The translations under genes were made by a program, and so were the position numbers. Shown piece by piece: positions 16,011-25,123 of a stretch of DNA of 64,000 bases. Origin of the DNA: Sphingopyxis sp. L1A2A (GTDB taxonomy: Bacteria > Pseudomonadota > Alphaproteobacteria > Sphingomonadales > Sphingomonadaceae); assembly GCF_005502465.1 (NCBI RefSeq), contig NZ_SCOT01000006.1:1-64000 (forward strand), read 5' to 3'. The notes under the pieces were generated by a model. That model searched no databases. It saw nothing but the letters and a program-made list of their open reading frames with translations, and was not told the DNA's origin. The stretch's first letter is position 1. Each line of letters begins with the position of its first letter.

Positions 16011-17282
16011 ATGACCGAATCCAGCGACACCCAATATCCACGCGCAGAAGATATGTCGCTAACGCGCCGTCTAACCGCCCTCGCCTTCCTTGCCGTCGCC
16101 TATATTTTTTACGCTTGGGCGTGGAATACGGTCGATGTCCTTCGCCCCTATATTGCGAGTGACTTGAAGCTCTCCCTGACCGAGGCTGGATCGCTCTACA
16201 GTGTCCAGGCGCTTGGCGCCCTCGTCGGCGCGGTCGTGAACGGTCAACTTGCCGACCGCTTTGGGCGGCGCAATGCGTTGATGGTCGTCATGATCGGATT
16301 TGGGACCGTCCTCGCGCTCGGAACGATCGTCACCAGCTATCCGCAGATCCTCACTCAGCGCTTCGTCCTCGGATATTTCACCGGGTCGATGTACCCGATC
16401 ACGGTCGGCATTTATGTCGGGCTGTTCAGTACCGAAGTTCGAGGCCGGGTTGCGTCGGTTATCATGGGCTCCTCGTATCTCGCCGTCGCGCTGCTCGGCG
16501 CCGCAACCACCCTGATCTTCGAATTCGAGCTTGATTGGCATTTACTGTTATGGGCTGGAGCCGTGCCGGTCGTTCTCGCCTTTCTTGCACCGCTTGCGGT
16601 CCCGAACGATCGCAAGATGATACCATATGGCGGTGCCATCTTATCCAGCACGGCCAAGGGCAAGTTACCGATTAGCGAGCTCTTTTCGCCACGCTTTCGG
16701 CGCCAGACAATCATGCTGACGATGGTTTCGGGTTTCAATTTCTTTGCCTATCAAGCTTTTAGCGGCTGGGCGACGACCTATCTCAAAACCGTCCGTATGT
16801 TCAGCGACGGCGCGATCGGGATATCCGTCAGTTGGATGTTTGCAGGCAGCGTGATCGGCGGCTTCTTCTGGGGCTGGGTGGGCGATCGCTTCGGACGACG
16901 GGCGGCAGCGATCGGTTTCTTTCTCGCGGCAGCGCTGATCCTCGTTTATCTCTATGCGCCGATCAGCCCCGCTGTGTTGAATATTGTCGCCTTTGGTTAT
17001 GGTGCCTGCCTTGCGTGCAGCGTCGTATGGGGACCGTGGCTCTCCGAGCTATACCCCCCTCACCTGCGATCGACCGCAGCGTCGATTTTCAACTGGGGGC
17101 GCATATTCAGTTTCTTCGCTCCGTTGCTGACCGGCCAGATCGCCGAACATTTTGGGCTCGCAGCGACGATGACAATCGCCAGCGTCGTTTTTTCGATCGC
17201 GGCAATCATCTGGCTCAGCTTGCCCGAAACGCTCAAGCGAAACGCGGAACCGGTCCGGTCTGCGCCCCTGCCCGCGGAGTAA
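16011..17282 (+). CDS. MFS transporter (AAHS/aromatic-acid-type) of the LacI regulon
   Basis: A 423-residue inner-membrane carrier with 12 predicted spans. The MFS signature between helices 2 and 3 is GQLADRFGRRNALMVV, and the repeat in the second half is WGWVGDRFGRRAAAIGF. The preferred start is the second ATG (16011), which stands 6 bp after GGAG; the ATG at 16005 is too close. Together with the divergent TonB receptor and shared operators it probably takes up the acid-sugar-like substrate. The 11-bp gap to the asparaginase gene suggests one transcript. Confidence 0.88.
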   Translation: MTESSDTQYPRAEDMSLTRRLTALAFLAVAYIFYAWAWNTVDVLRPYIASDLKLSLTEAGSLYSVQALGALVGAVVNGQLADRFGRRNALMVVMIGFGTVLALGTIVTSYPQILTQRFVLGYFTGSMYPITVGIYVGLFSTEVRGRVASVIMGSSYLAVALLGAATTLIFEFELDWHLLLWAGAVPVVLAFLAPLAVPNDRKMIPYGGAILSSTAKGKLPISELFSPRFRRQTIMLTMVSGFNFFAYQAFSGWATTYLKTVRMFSDGAIGISVSWMFAGSVIGGFFWGWVGDRFGRRAAAIGFFLAAALILVYLYAPISPAVLNIVAFGYGACLACSVVWGPWLSELYPPHLRSTAASIFNWGRIFSFFAPLLTGQIAEHFGLAATMTIASVVFSIAAIIWLSLPETLKRNAEPVRSAPLPAE

Positions 17283-17293
17283 ACCCATTGGAC

Positions 17294-18280
17294 ATGGCCT
17301 CAACGCGGCCGCGAACCATCGGGATTTTCTCCATGGGCGGTACCATTGCGATGACCGCAAACGCCGGCGGGCGGGGCGTAGCCCCGCAAGTGGGCTTCGA
17401 TCTGTTGTCGCCCATGCGGCGCCTGCATCCCGATCTGACGCTGGCGCATTTCGAACTTTTCGCCAAGCCCAGCCCCAGCGTCTCCCTCGCCGATGTCCAA
17501 CTGCTTTGCGACCAGATCGAAGAGAAGTTCCGGCTGGGCCTTTGTGGCGCCGTCGTCACGCATGGAACCGACACCCTGGAAGAAACCGCCTTTGCTCTGT
17601 CGCTGTTGATGGCGACAGCAAAGCCGGTTGTCGTAACCGGGGCAATGCGGCACCCGGAAGCACCGGGCGCCGATGGACCGGCGAACCTGGCATCGGCCAT
17701 ATTGGTCGCCGCCAGTGGCCAAGCCGATGGACTGGGACCCCTGGTCCTTTTCGGCGACGAAATTCACGCGCCTCATCTGGTCAGGAAGATTCACAGCAGT
17801 CGGCCGCATGCATTTACGTCGGATCCCTTCGGACCGATGGGCCATATCGTCGAAGGCCGACTCGACCTCCAGATGCAGCCCACGCTGAAGCACCGGCCGC
17901 TGCGTGTGGAAAGTCCGGTGCTGGCCGTACCCGTCCTTCAGGCGGGACTTGATCTCGAACCTGAAACCGTGGCCGCCTTTTCAGATGCCAACATCGGCGC
18001 TCTAATCATTGCAGGTGTGGGCGGCGGGCATGTTTCGTCTCGCGCCGTCGATGCCATTGCAGCGCTCGCAATGAGGATGCCCGTGATCATCACCAGTCGC
18101 GTCGGCATGGGCCACACCTTGTCGAGAAGCTACGCCTATGGCGGAAGTGAGATGGATCTCGCGCAGCGCGGTGTGATCAACGGGGGCCGCTGGCGACCGG
18201 CGCAGGCCCGGATCATCGTGCAGATGCTTTTGTCCGTTGGCAAATCACGCGACGAGATCGCGGTCTGGCTCGCCCGATAG
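17294..18280 (+). CDS. L-asparaginase (type I/II family)
   Basis: A 328-residue amidohydrolase converting asparagine (or a related amide) to the acid and ammonia. The nucleophile Thr is in GIFSMGGTIAMT; the second catalytic Thr-Asp pair is in VVTHGTDTLEETAF; the Lys usually following is in a changed VVTGAMRHPEAPGADG segment. No signal peptide, suggesting cytoplasmic location. The start follows the MFS stop by 11 bp, placing it under the same LacI-type operator. It converges with folD, whose end is only 12 bp away. The real substrate may be another amide from the imported compound. Confidence 0.85.
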   Translation: MASTRPRTIGIFSMGGTIAMTANAGGRGVAPQVGFDLLSPMRRLHPDLTLAHFELFAKPSPSVSLADVQLLCDQIEEKFRLGLCGAVVTHGTDTLEETAFALSLLMATAKPVVVTGAMRHPEAPGADGPANLASAILVAASGQADGLGPLVLFGDEIHAPHLVRKIHSSRPHAFTSDPFGPMGHIVEGRLDLQMQPTLKHRPLRVESPVLAVPVLQAGLDLEPETVAAFSDANIGALIIAGVGGGHVSSRAVDAIAALAMRMPVIITSRVGMGHTLSRSYAYGGSEMDLAQRGVINGGRWRPAQARIIVQMLLSVGKSRDEIAVWLAR

Positions 18281-18292
18281 CGCAGCGATCAT

Positions 18293-19174
18293 TTATCCGG
18301 CGCGGATAGACGCCGCACGGCGTGATATGGCGGCCTCAAAGGTGTTGAGCAGCAAGCAGGCGATCGTCATCGGACCGACGCCGCCGGGAACCGGGGTAAT
18401 TGCCCCGGCAACGCCCGCTGCCTCTTCGAACGCCACGTCGCCGACAAGCCGCTTCTCGCCATCGCTTGACGTGATGCGGTTGATCCCCACATCGATCACG
18501 ATCGCGCCGGGCTTGATCCATTCGGCGCGCACAAGCCCCGGCTTTCCAACGGCTACCACGACGATGTCGGCGCGCCTGCAGATTGCCGGCAGCCCGACGG
18601 TCTTGATGTGCGCCACAGTGACGGTGCAGCCTGCAGAGAGCAAAAGGTCCGCCATTGGCTTGCCTACAATATTCGACATGCCGATGACGATGGCGTCGAG
18701 TCCCTCGATATTGGCCCGGACCGTTTCGATCAGAAACATGGCCCCCATTGGCGTACAAGGGATTATCCCGCCTGCACCTGTGACGCGCTCGCCGACATTG
18801 GTCGGATGAAAGCCATCGACATCCTTCGCAGGATGCACGGCTTTCAGCACGTTGGTGACATCAATATGCTTGGGCAACGGCAGCTGGATGAGAATGCCGT
18901 CGGTTTCCGGGTCTCGGTTCAACCGCTCGATGAGGGCTAGAAGCTCGGCTTCGGCAAGCTGCGCGTCCAGTCTGTGCTCGACCGTGGCGATCCCGACCGC
19001 GCGTGCTGCCCGGCTCTTGCTGCGCACATAGGTATGGCTGGCCGGATCATCTCCGACCAGGACGACCGCGAGGCACGGTACGATACCGGTCGTGGCGAGC
19101 ACCTCGACCTTGGCCTTGAGCTCGCCGTTAAGGCGACGCGCAAGCGCGGTTCCGTCGATCAGCGCCGCTGCCAT
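18293..19174 (-). CDS. folD: FolD: methylene-THF dehydrogenase/methenyl-THF cyclohydrolase
   Basis: A 293-residue bifunctional enzyme that oxidises 5,10-methylene-THF to 10-formyl-THF with NADP. Conserved features are SHTYVRSKSRAARAVGI (catalytic Lys/Tyr region), DGILIQLPLPKHID, PAKDVDGFHPTNVGE, IVIGMSNIVGKPMADLLL (NADP-binding) and PVPGGVGPMTIACLLLNT. The ATG at 19174 is one base from the purU stop. Here it is the last gene of the sarcosine operon, so it channels the methylene group released by sarcosine oxidase. It may be a dedicated copy beside a housekeeping folD elsewhere. Confidence 0.93.
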   Translation of the reverse strand: MAAALIDGTALARRLNGELKAKVEVLATTGIVPCLAVVLVGDDPASHTYVRSKSRAARAVGIATVEHRLDAQLAEAELLALIERLNRDPETDGILIQLPLPKHIDVTNVLKAVHPAKDVDGFHPTNVGERVTGAGGIIPCTPMGAMFLIETVRANIEGLDAIVIGMSNIVGKPMADLLLSAGCTVTVAHIKTVGLPAICRRADIVVVAVGKPGLVRAEWIKPGAIVIDVGINRITSSDGEKRLVGDVAFEEAAGVAGAITPVPGGVGPMTIACLLLNTFEAAISRRAASIRAG

Positions 19175-19175
19175 T

Positions 19176-20030
19176 TCAGTCGCGAAAAACCACGGTGGTC
19201 GATCCGTTGAGTAGCGCCCGACCTTCGAGATGGAACGATAGCGCCCGCGCCAGCACCCGGCGCTCGATATCGCGCCCTTTTCGAACCAGGTCGTCCGGAC
19301 TGTCCGAGTGACAGACGCGCTCGACATCCTGTTCGATGATCGGCCCTTCGTCGAGGTCCGCGGTAACATAGTGCGCCGTTGCGCCAATCAGTTTGACGCC
19401 GCGGCTGTGCGCCTGATGATAGGGCTTTGCGCCCTTGAAACCCGGCAGGAAGCTGTGGTGGATATTGATGCAGCGCCCGGACAGATAGACCGACATATCG
19501 TCCGACAATATCTGCATGTAACGGGCGAGAACGACCAGATCGACGCGTTCAGTCTCGATCAGCTCGCGGATCTGACGCTCTTGATCGGCCTTCGTTTCTT
19601 TTGAGACTGGCAAATGATGAAAGGGTATCGACCCGAAATCAGCAGGGCCAAACGTCACGCGCGGATGGTTCGACACAATGCCGACAATATCCATCTTCAG
19701 CTCACCAATACGCCAGCGATAGAGGAGGTCGACCAGGCAATGATCGAATTTGGACACGAGCAGCAGAACGCGCTGCCGCGCCGTGTCCCGGCGCAGTTCC
19801 CACTGCATTTCCAGTTCGTCTGCTAGCGCGGCAAGATCCGTGTGCAGCGCCGCCTCGCTTGCGGGTGCGAGGTCGAACACAACGCGCATGAAGAAATTGG
19901 CCGTGGTCGTGTCATCATATTGATCGGCTTCGAGGATGTCGCCATTCGCACGAAAGATGGCGGTCGATATCTTCGAGACGATCCCCCGCTGATTGGGACA
20001 CGAGATCGTGAGGATGAATTTCTCGGTCAT
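19176..20030 (-). CDS. purU: PurU: formyltetrahydrofolate deformylase
   Basis: A 284-residue enzyme hydrolysing 10-formyl-THF to formate and THF. An N-terminal ACT domain ([22 protein letters not shown] ...) is followed by a formyl-transferase-like domain with [14 protein letters not shown], the catalytic Asn-His-Asp set in [20 protein letters not shown] and [19 protein letters not shown]. In sarcosine operons PurU regenerates free THF for the oxidase. It sits between soxG and folD on the same strand. Confidence 0.93.
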   Translation of the reverse strand: MTEKFILTISCPNQRGIVSKISTAIFRANGDILEADQYDDTTTANFFMRVVFDLAPASEAALHTDLAALADELEMQWELRRDTARQRVLLLVSKFDHCLVDLLYRWRIGELKMDIVGIVSNHPRVTFGPADFGSIPFHHLPVSKETKADQERQIRELIETERVDLVVLARYMQILSDDMSVYLSGRCINIHHSFLPGFKGAKPYHQAHSRGVKLIGATAHYVTADLDEGPIIEQDVERVCHSDSPDDLVRKGRDIERRVLARALSFHLEGRALLNGSTTVVFRD

Positions 20031-20069
20031 ATTGCCTTCGTTTCGAACCAGAGAGAAGAAAAAGCGGCG

Positions 20070-20600
20070 CTATCGCCCAATCGGGACGCCTTCGGCCGCT
20101 GCGGCCGTGCGGAGCCAGTGCCAGAAGCTGCCTGCAAAGCTGCGCGGCACAGCAACCGCGATCGTGTTGGGGGACGCACGCCACGCAATGACGTTGATAT
20201 ACCCGATCACGCTGCACACGCAGGCACCGACGGAGGCCAACGTGGCTTCGAGATCTACGAAAATGCCCTTCTGCAGGACGGTCATCGCCGCCGGTCCGTC
20301 GAGCTTCAGGAAAGCAAACCCATCGCCCTGATCAAAGGTCGCTGCCGCATCGCCGAGATCGGGGAACGCGCCGTCGCATAGCGATAGCCAGGTTCCGGGT
20401 CCGATTTGCAACATTGTGACGGCGGGCGTGTTGCGGGCGAAGCGCCCCAGAACTTCTGCAACGGTGCCCTCTTCGCCGCGGTACGCCATGGTCACGACGG
20501 TTCGGGCCGCAGGCCAGGCCGCCACCTGCACACCAACCAAATCGATGGCGCCCAGATCCTCCAGCATCGGATCAAAGGCGGAAGGGCGACGATCAGGCAC
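20070..20600 (-). CDS. soxG: SoxG: sarcosine oxidase gamma subunit
   Basis: About 176 residues. The sequence resembles the gamma subunit of heterotetrameric sarcosine oxidase, with ARTVVTMAYRGEEGTVAEVLG, GPGTWLSLCDG and a C-terminal WRASPNTIAVAVPRSFAGSFWHWL typical of this subunit. I choose a GTG start at 20600, which overlaps the soxA stop (GTGCCTGA); the first ATG lies at 20648 inside soxA and would give 192 residues. It helps assemble the alpha-beta-gamma-delta complex in the cytoplasm. Confidence 0.85.
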   Translation of the reverse strand: MPDRRPSAFDPMLEDLGAIDLVGVQVAAWPAARTVVTMAYRGEEGTVAEVLGRFARNTPAVTMLQIGPGTWLSLCDGAFPDLGDAAATFDQGDGFAFLKLDGPAAMTVLQKGIFVDLEATLASVGACVCSVIGYINVIAWRASPNTIAVAVPRSFAGSFWHWLRTAAAAEGVPIGR

Positions 20601-23508
20601 GAAGACGCTCTCCTGCTGCGTCGAAGAAGACAGGATTACAGACCTCAACCTCGATGCGGGTTCCCCGCATCGGCGACGCGGCGACGATTACTTCGCCAAT
20701 GCGCTGCGGGCCGTGCGCCAGAACGCCAAGGGCAATCCATTGATCGAATACGCCGGAATAGGCCACCGACGTCACATGACCCTGGCTTTCGCCCGCAACA
20801 TGTGCGGCTCCGCTGCGAAACAAATGCGAGCCGGCGCTGAGCCGCTGGGTAGGATCGACCGGTTTCAACCCAACAAGGGCTTGCCGACCCGGATCGACAA
20901 GCATCGGTCGCTCCGCCATCGCGCGGCCGATAAAATCCTTTTTCCTGGACAGCATCCGCCCGAGACCCAGGTCGTGCGCGGTCACCTGTCCATTCAGGTC
21001 ACCGCCCGCAACATGCCCCTTTTCGATGCGTAAAATGCCGAGCGCTTCGAGACCATAAGGTGTGCATCCATAAGTCTGCCCCAGCCGTGCAAGCGTACGA
21101 ACGAGGGCGTCGCCGTGATTGGTCGGGACCGCAATTTCATAGGCGAGCTCTCCCGAAAAACTCAGGCGGAAAAGGCGCATTGGAATGCCGTCCCAGGTCC
21201 CGGCAACTGCGCCCATGAACGGAAAGGTCTCGTTGGACAGGTCGATATCCGGCAACAAATCCTGCAGGAGGGCGCGCGATTGCGGACCGGCAACCGCGAT
21301 CTGCGCCCAGCTCTCCGTCACCGAGCAAGCGTGGGCTCGGAGGTCGGGCCAGATGACCTGCAGCGCGAAATCGACATGGCGCATCACGGCCACGGCATTC
21401 ACCGTCGTGGTGGTGATCACGTAACGGCTTTCGTCAAGGCGCGCGACGGTTCCATCGTCAAAGACGAAACCATCCTCGCGCAGCATCAACCCGTATCGGC
21501 ATTTTCCGACCGGCAGCGTCGACATCATATTGGCGTAAAGACGATCGAGCAGCAGTGCTGCGTCGGGGCCTTCGACTTCGATTTTTCCGAGCGTCGACAC
21601 GTCGCAGATTCCGACCGCAGACCGCACCGCCTTCGCCTCACGAACCGCACTCGCCAGCCAATCCGCATCGCCCGCCCGGGTAAACCATTGGGCGCGCTTC
21701 CAGAGGCCAGCATTGACGAAGCTCGCGCCATTTTCTGCTGCCCAGCAATGTGTCGGTGTCAGCCGTACCGGCTTGAGATGCTCGCCGCGGTGCATGCCCG
21801 CCAGAGCTCCGATCGCAACCGGCGTGTGCGGCGGACGCGCTGCAATCGTGCCGACGGCGGCCATTTCGACACCGCGATGCTGCGCAAGTACGGCATGCCC
21901 GAGAACCTGTCCCGCCTTGCCTTGGTCGGTGGCCATGCCAAGTGTCGTATAGCGTTTGAGATGCTCGACCGAGCGATAGCCTTCGCGGTCGGCAAGCAGG
22001 ATGTCCTCGACCGTGACATCGTGCTGGAAGTCGACAAAGACCTTCTGGCCGATTGCCCTGACGACATGAGGCGAAGCCTGCGCAGACGTTCCGATGGGCG
22101 GCATGCTCGACGCAGGGCTCATAACGCGTGCCGCTGCAGCTTCGCCGCTCGCGAGCGCGTCCGTCAGGGTCAGGGCGCCGTCGGCGGCGCCGGCGAACAT
22201 CATGCCATCGGAAAGCTTTTCCTGGCGGAAGGCCTGGAGGCTTTCGTTCCAGTCAGGGCGGTTACCCAGATGACTAGCGAAGCCGATATTCGGGTTCCAG
22301 CCGCCAGCCATACCGAGAAGGTCGACAGCAATACGCTCTACGCCGCCGTCGTAACGTCGCACTTCGATCGCTGTCAGGCTCTTGCCGAAGGTCCGAACGA
22401 TTTCCCCAGAGATGGCGGGCGCAAACGCCAGAGACCGTCCCGGTTGGCGGCGCGCATCGATGACGGCCGCCACATCGACACCGGCAGCGGCAAGGTCGGC
22501 TGCCACTTCATATCCGGTGTCACAAACAGTGAAGATTGCGGCACGCTTACCGGGCGCGACGGCATATCGATTGATATAAGTCTGGATCGCCGATGCCATC
22601 ATTACGCCCGGGCGGTCATTGCCGCCGAACGCGATCGGCCGTTCGGTCGCGCCCGTGGCAAAAATTGCCTGCGCCGCCACGATCTTCCAGTAACGCTGGC
22701 GCGGCCGCCCGATGGCTGCCCCCGGCAAATGGTCCGACACGCGCTCGACCGCGGCGAAGCTTTTATCGTCATATGCACCGAACAAGGATGTGCGCGTGAG
22801 GATTGTTACCCGTTCATTCGCAACCAGTTCCTTGAGTGCAGCGTCTGCCCAGGCCGTGCCCAACTCGCCGTCGACCTTGTAGCGCTGCGAAAGCAGGCGA
22901 CCACCGACCCGGCTGTCATTCTCGATCAGCAGAACGCGAAGTCCCCCGCGCGCCGCACACAATGCCGCCGACAACCCGGCCGGCCCCGAGCCGACGACAA
23001 GCAGGTCGGTAAAGGCATGACTACGATCATAAGTATCGGGATCAGGATCGCCGCTAAGGCGCCCCAGTCCCGCGGCGCGACGGATCAGCGGCTCATAAAG
23101 TTTTTCCCAAAGGGCCGCCGGCCACATGAACGTCTTGTAATAGAAGCCAGCCACAAAAATTCTCGACAACAGCCCATTGATCGCCATCAGGTCGAAGTTC
23201 GGGCTGGGCCAGCAATTCTGGCTATATGCTTCGAGACCGTCGAACAGTTCCACCGAGGGCGCCCGGCAATTGGGCTCGGCACGCGCGCCGCTCCCCAGCG
23301 TCACCAGCGCATTGGGTTCGTCGATCCCGTCGGTCAAAATCCCGCGTGCGCGGTGATATTTGAACGACCGCCCGACGATTTTGACGTCATGAGCAATAAG
23401 CGCCGAGGCCAGCGTATCCCCCGAAAATCCTGTCAGCGTCCGCCCATTGAACCGAAACGCGATCGGTTTGCCCCGGTCGATAAGGCCTCCGGCCGGCAGC
23501 CTCGTCAC
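20593..23508 (-). CDS. soxA: SoxA: sarcosine oxidase alpha subunit
   Basis: A 971-residue subunit. The N-terminal 2Fe-2S-like domain without its cysteine cluster (IAFRFNGRTLTGFSGDTLASALIAHDV) is followed by an FAD/NAD-binding domain (LLVVGSGPAGLSAALCAARGGLRVLLIEND; IFATGATERPIAFGGNDRPGVM). The C-terminal half is an aminomethyltransferase-like THF-binding domain (GLEALGILRIEKGHVAGGDLN ... ARP/GVGLKPVDP region). It passes the methyl group of sarcosine to THF. The start is GTG at 23508, whose GTGA overlaps the soxD stop; longer ATG starts run into soxD. Confidence 0.93.
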   Translation of the reverse strand: MTRLPAGGLIDRGKPIAFRFNGRTLTGFSGDTLASALIAHDVKIVGRSFKYHRARGILTDGIDEPNALVTLGSGARAEPNCRAPSVELFDGLEAYSQNCWPSPNFDLMAINGLLSRIFVAGFYYKTFMWPAALWEKLYEPLIRRAAGLGRLSGDPDPDTYDRSHAFTDLLVVGSGPAGLSAALCAARGGLRVLLIENDSRVGGRLLSQRYKVDGELGTAWADAALKELVANERVTILTRTSLFGAYDDKSFAAVERVSDHLPGAAIGRPRQRYWKIVAAQAIFATGATERPIAFGGNDRPGVMMASAIQTYINRYAVAPGKRAAIFTVCDTGYEVAADLAAAGVDVAAVIDARRQPGRSLAFAPAISGEIVRTFGKSLTAIEVRRYDGGVERIAVDLLGMAGGWNPNIGFASHLGNRPDWNESLQAFRQEKLSDGMMFAGAADGALTLTDALASGEAAAARVMSPASSMPPIGTSAQASPHVVRAIGQKVFVDFQHDVTVEDILLADREGYRSVEHLKRYTTLGMATDQGKAGQVLGHAVLAQHRGVEMAAVGTIAARPPHTPVAIGALAGMHRGEHLKPVRLTPTHCWAAENGASFVNAGLWKRAQWFTRAGDADWLASAVREAKAVRSAVGICDVSTLGKIEVEGPDAALLLDRLYANMMSTLPVGKCRYGLMLREDGFVFDDGTVARLDESRYVITTTTVNAVAVMRHVDFALQVIWPDLRAHACSVTESWAQIAVAGPQSRALLQDLLPDIDLSNETFPFMGAVAGTWDGIPMRLFRLSFSGELAYEIAVPTNHGDALVRTLARLGQTYGCTPYGLEALGILRIEKGHVAGGDLNGQVTAHDLGLGRMLSRKKDFIGRAMAERPMLVDPGRQALVGLKPVDPTQRLSAGSHLFRSGAAHVAGESQGHVTSVAYSGVFDQWIALGVLAHGPQRIGEVIVAASPMRGTRIEVEVCNPVFFDAAGERLRA

Positions 23509-23765
23509 CGCCCCTGCTCCGACGCCAGTGTCACCGACAAGAATTTGTGCGTGCGGGTGTCGCGTTCCACGAGCAACCAACTTCGGCACGCTGCAGCATG
23601 ATACCAATGCTCTTTCTGCGGTCCGGCGGGATTGATCCGTCCATAGACATAGCCCGTTGCTGCGGCGGTACCTGCGTCATATTCCGGGCGTGTGGGGGTG
23701 GCTTCTCCCCGAAAGTAGAATTCGCTGCTGTCGCGCGGGCCGCAATGCGGACAAGAGATGATCAT
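23505..23765 (-). CDS. soxD: SoxD: sarcosine oxidase delta subunit
   Basis: An 86-residue zinc-binding subunit. The N-terminus MIISCPHCGPRDSSEFYFRGEA is diagnostic, and HWYHAAACRSWLLVERDTRTH supplies the remaining His and Cys ligands. It stabilises the tetrameric enzyme. The ATG at 23765 is 10 bp after the soxB stop. Confidence 0.93.
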   Translation of the reverse strand: MIISCPHCGPRDSSEFYFRGEATPTRPEYDAGTAAATGYVYGRINPAGPQKEHWYHAAACRSWLLVERDTRTHKFLSVTLASEQGR

Positions 23766-23775
23766 CGCGGCAACC

Positions 23776-25038
23776 TCACTGCAGATTTGCCTGGGCGCCA
23801 GCGCCCTTTTCGTCGAGGAGTTGCCCGCTCGCAAAACGATCGAGCCGATAATGTGCCGCGACGGGATGCGGCGCATCGCGGGCGAGCAGATGCGCGAAAC
23901 ACCAACCTGATGCCGGCGTCGCCTTGAACCCGCCGTAACACCAGCCACCGTTGAGATAGAGACCGGGCACTGGCGTCCGATCGATGATGGGCGAGCCGTC
24001 GAGCGTCATGTCCATGATGCCCCCCCACGACCGCAACACGCGGGCGCGCCCGACCATCGGCATGATGGCCATCGCCTCCTCGCAAACATCTTCGACGATC
24101 GGCAGATTGCCCCGTTGGGCGTAGCTGTTGTAGCCGTCGAGGTCGCCGCCGAAGACCAGCCCGCCCTTGTCGGACTGGCTGATATAAAAATGTCCGGCCC
24201 CAAAGGTGATAACGCCCGGGATGACCGGCTTTAGGCCTTCGCTCACAAAAGCCTGAAGCACATGACTTTCGATCGGCAAGCGCAAATCCGCGAACGATGC
24301 AACACGCGATGTATTTCCAGCAACCGCCATTCCCACTTTGCCCGCAAGGATCTTGCCGCGGCTCGTTTCTACGCCGGTGACCCGTCCGCTCGGGTCGCGA
24401 ACGAAACCGGTGACTTCGCAGTTTTGAATGATGTCAACGCCGCGATCCGACGCGGCGCGCGCAAAGCCCCACACGACGCCATCATGCCGCGCGGTGCCCG
24501 CGCGCTTCTGGAGCAAGCCCCCGAAAATGGGGAAGCGCGCATTGTCGAAGTCCAGAAACGGCGCCATTCGGCGGACTTCCGCCGGGCCGAGTAAGTCGGC
24601 ATCGACGCCGTGGAGGCGCATCGCATTACCACGCCGCTCGAACGCGTCGCGCTGCTCGTCGGAATGGCACAGGTTCAAGATGCCGCGCTGGCTGACCATC
24701 GCATTATAATTGAGGTCTTGCTCAAGGCCCTCCCACAGCTTCAGCGAATGCTCGTAGAAGGGAATATTGCCGGGCAGGAGATAATTTGACCGAATGATCG
24801 TCGTATTGCGACCAGCATTGCCGCCGCCGATCCAGCCCTTTTCGATGACGGCGACACTCGTGACCCCGAATATTTTCGCCAGGTAATAGGCGGTGGCAAG
24901 TCCGTGCCCCCCGCCACCGATCACGACCACATCGTAGCGATCCTGCGGCGCCGCATCGCGCCAAGCCGGCTGCCAGCCCCGGTGACCGGTGAGCGCTTGG
25001 CGGGCGAGCGTGAACAGGGAATAATGTTGCCGTTCCAT
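23776..25038 (-). CDS. soxB: SoxB: sarcosine oxidase beta subunit
   Basis: A 420-residue flavoprotein that oxidises sarcosine to glycine, releasing H2O2 and methylene-THF with the other subunits. The dinucleotide fold is VVVIGGGGHGLATAYYLAKIFG, followed by GNAGRNTTIIRSNYL near the flavin site and WGGIMDMTLDGSPIIDRTPVPGLYLNGGWCYGGFK at the C-terminus. The ATG at 25038 gives the family N-terminus MERQHYSLFTLARQAL. It is the first gene of the operon soxB-D-A-G-purU-folD and is divergent from a GlxA-type regulator. No glyA or dgc gene is next to it. Confidence 0.93.
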   Translation of the reverse strand: MERQHYSLFTLARQALTGHRGWQPAWRDAAPQDRYDVVVIGGGGHGLATAYYLAKIFGVTSVAVIEKGWIGGGNAGRNTTIIRSNYLLPGNIPFYEHSLKLWEGLEQDLNYNAMVSQRGILNLCHSDEQRDAFERRGNAMRLHGVDADLLGPAEVRRMAPFLDFDNARFPIFGGLLQKRAGTARHDGVVWGFARAASDRGVDIIQNCEVTGFVRDPSGRVTGVETSRGKILAGKVGMAVAGNTSRVASFADLRLPIESHVLQAFVSEGLKPVIPGVITFGAGHFYISQSDKGGLVFGGDLDGYNSYAQRGNLPIVEDVCEEAMAIMPMVGRARVLRSWGGIMDMTLDGSPIIDRTPVPGLYLNGGWCYGGFKATPASGWCFAHLLARDAPHPVAAHYRLDRFASGQLLDEKGAGAQANLQ

Positions 25039-25123
25039 CGAAGGCCGGCTTACGCCTTGCCAAAGAAGACCGCATGCCTCATACCGACGCTTCCTTATCC
25101 TGTAGCGACATGGGTTTTGAATT

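Noticed and set aside
21115-23601. 828-codon plus-strand frame antisense to soxA
   Set aside because: Long open frame caused by GC-rich codon use of soxA on the other strand; the translated sequence has no domain and soxA is unmistakable.
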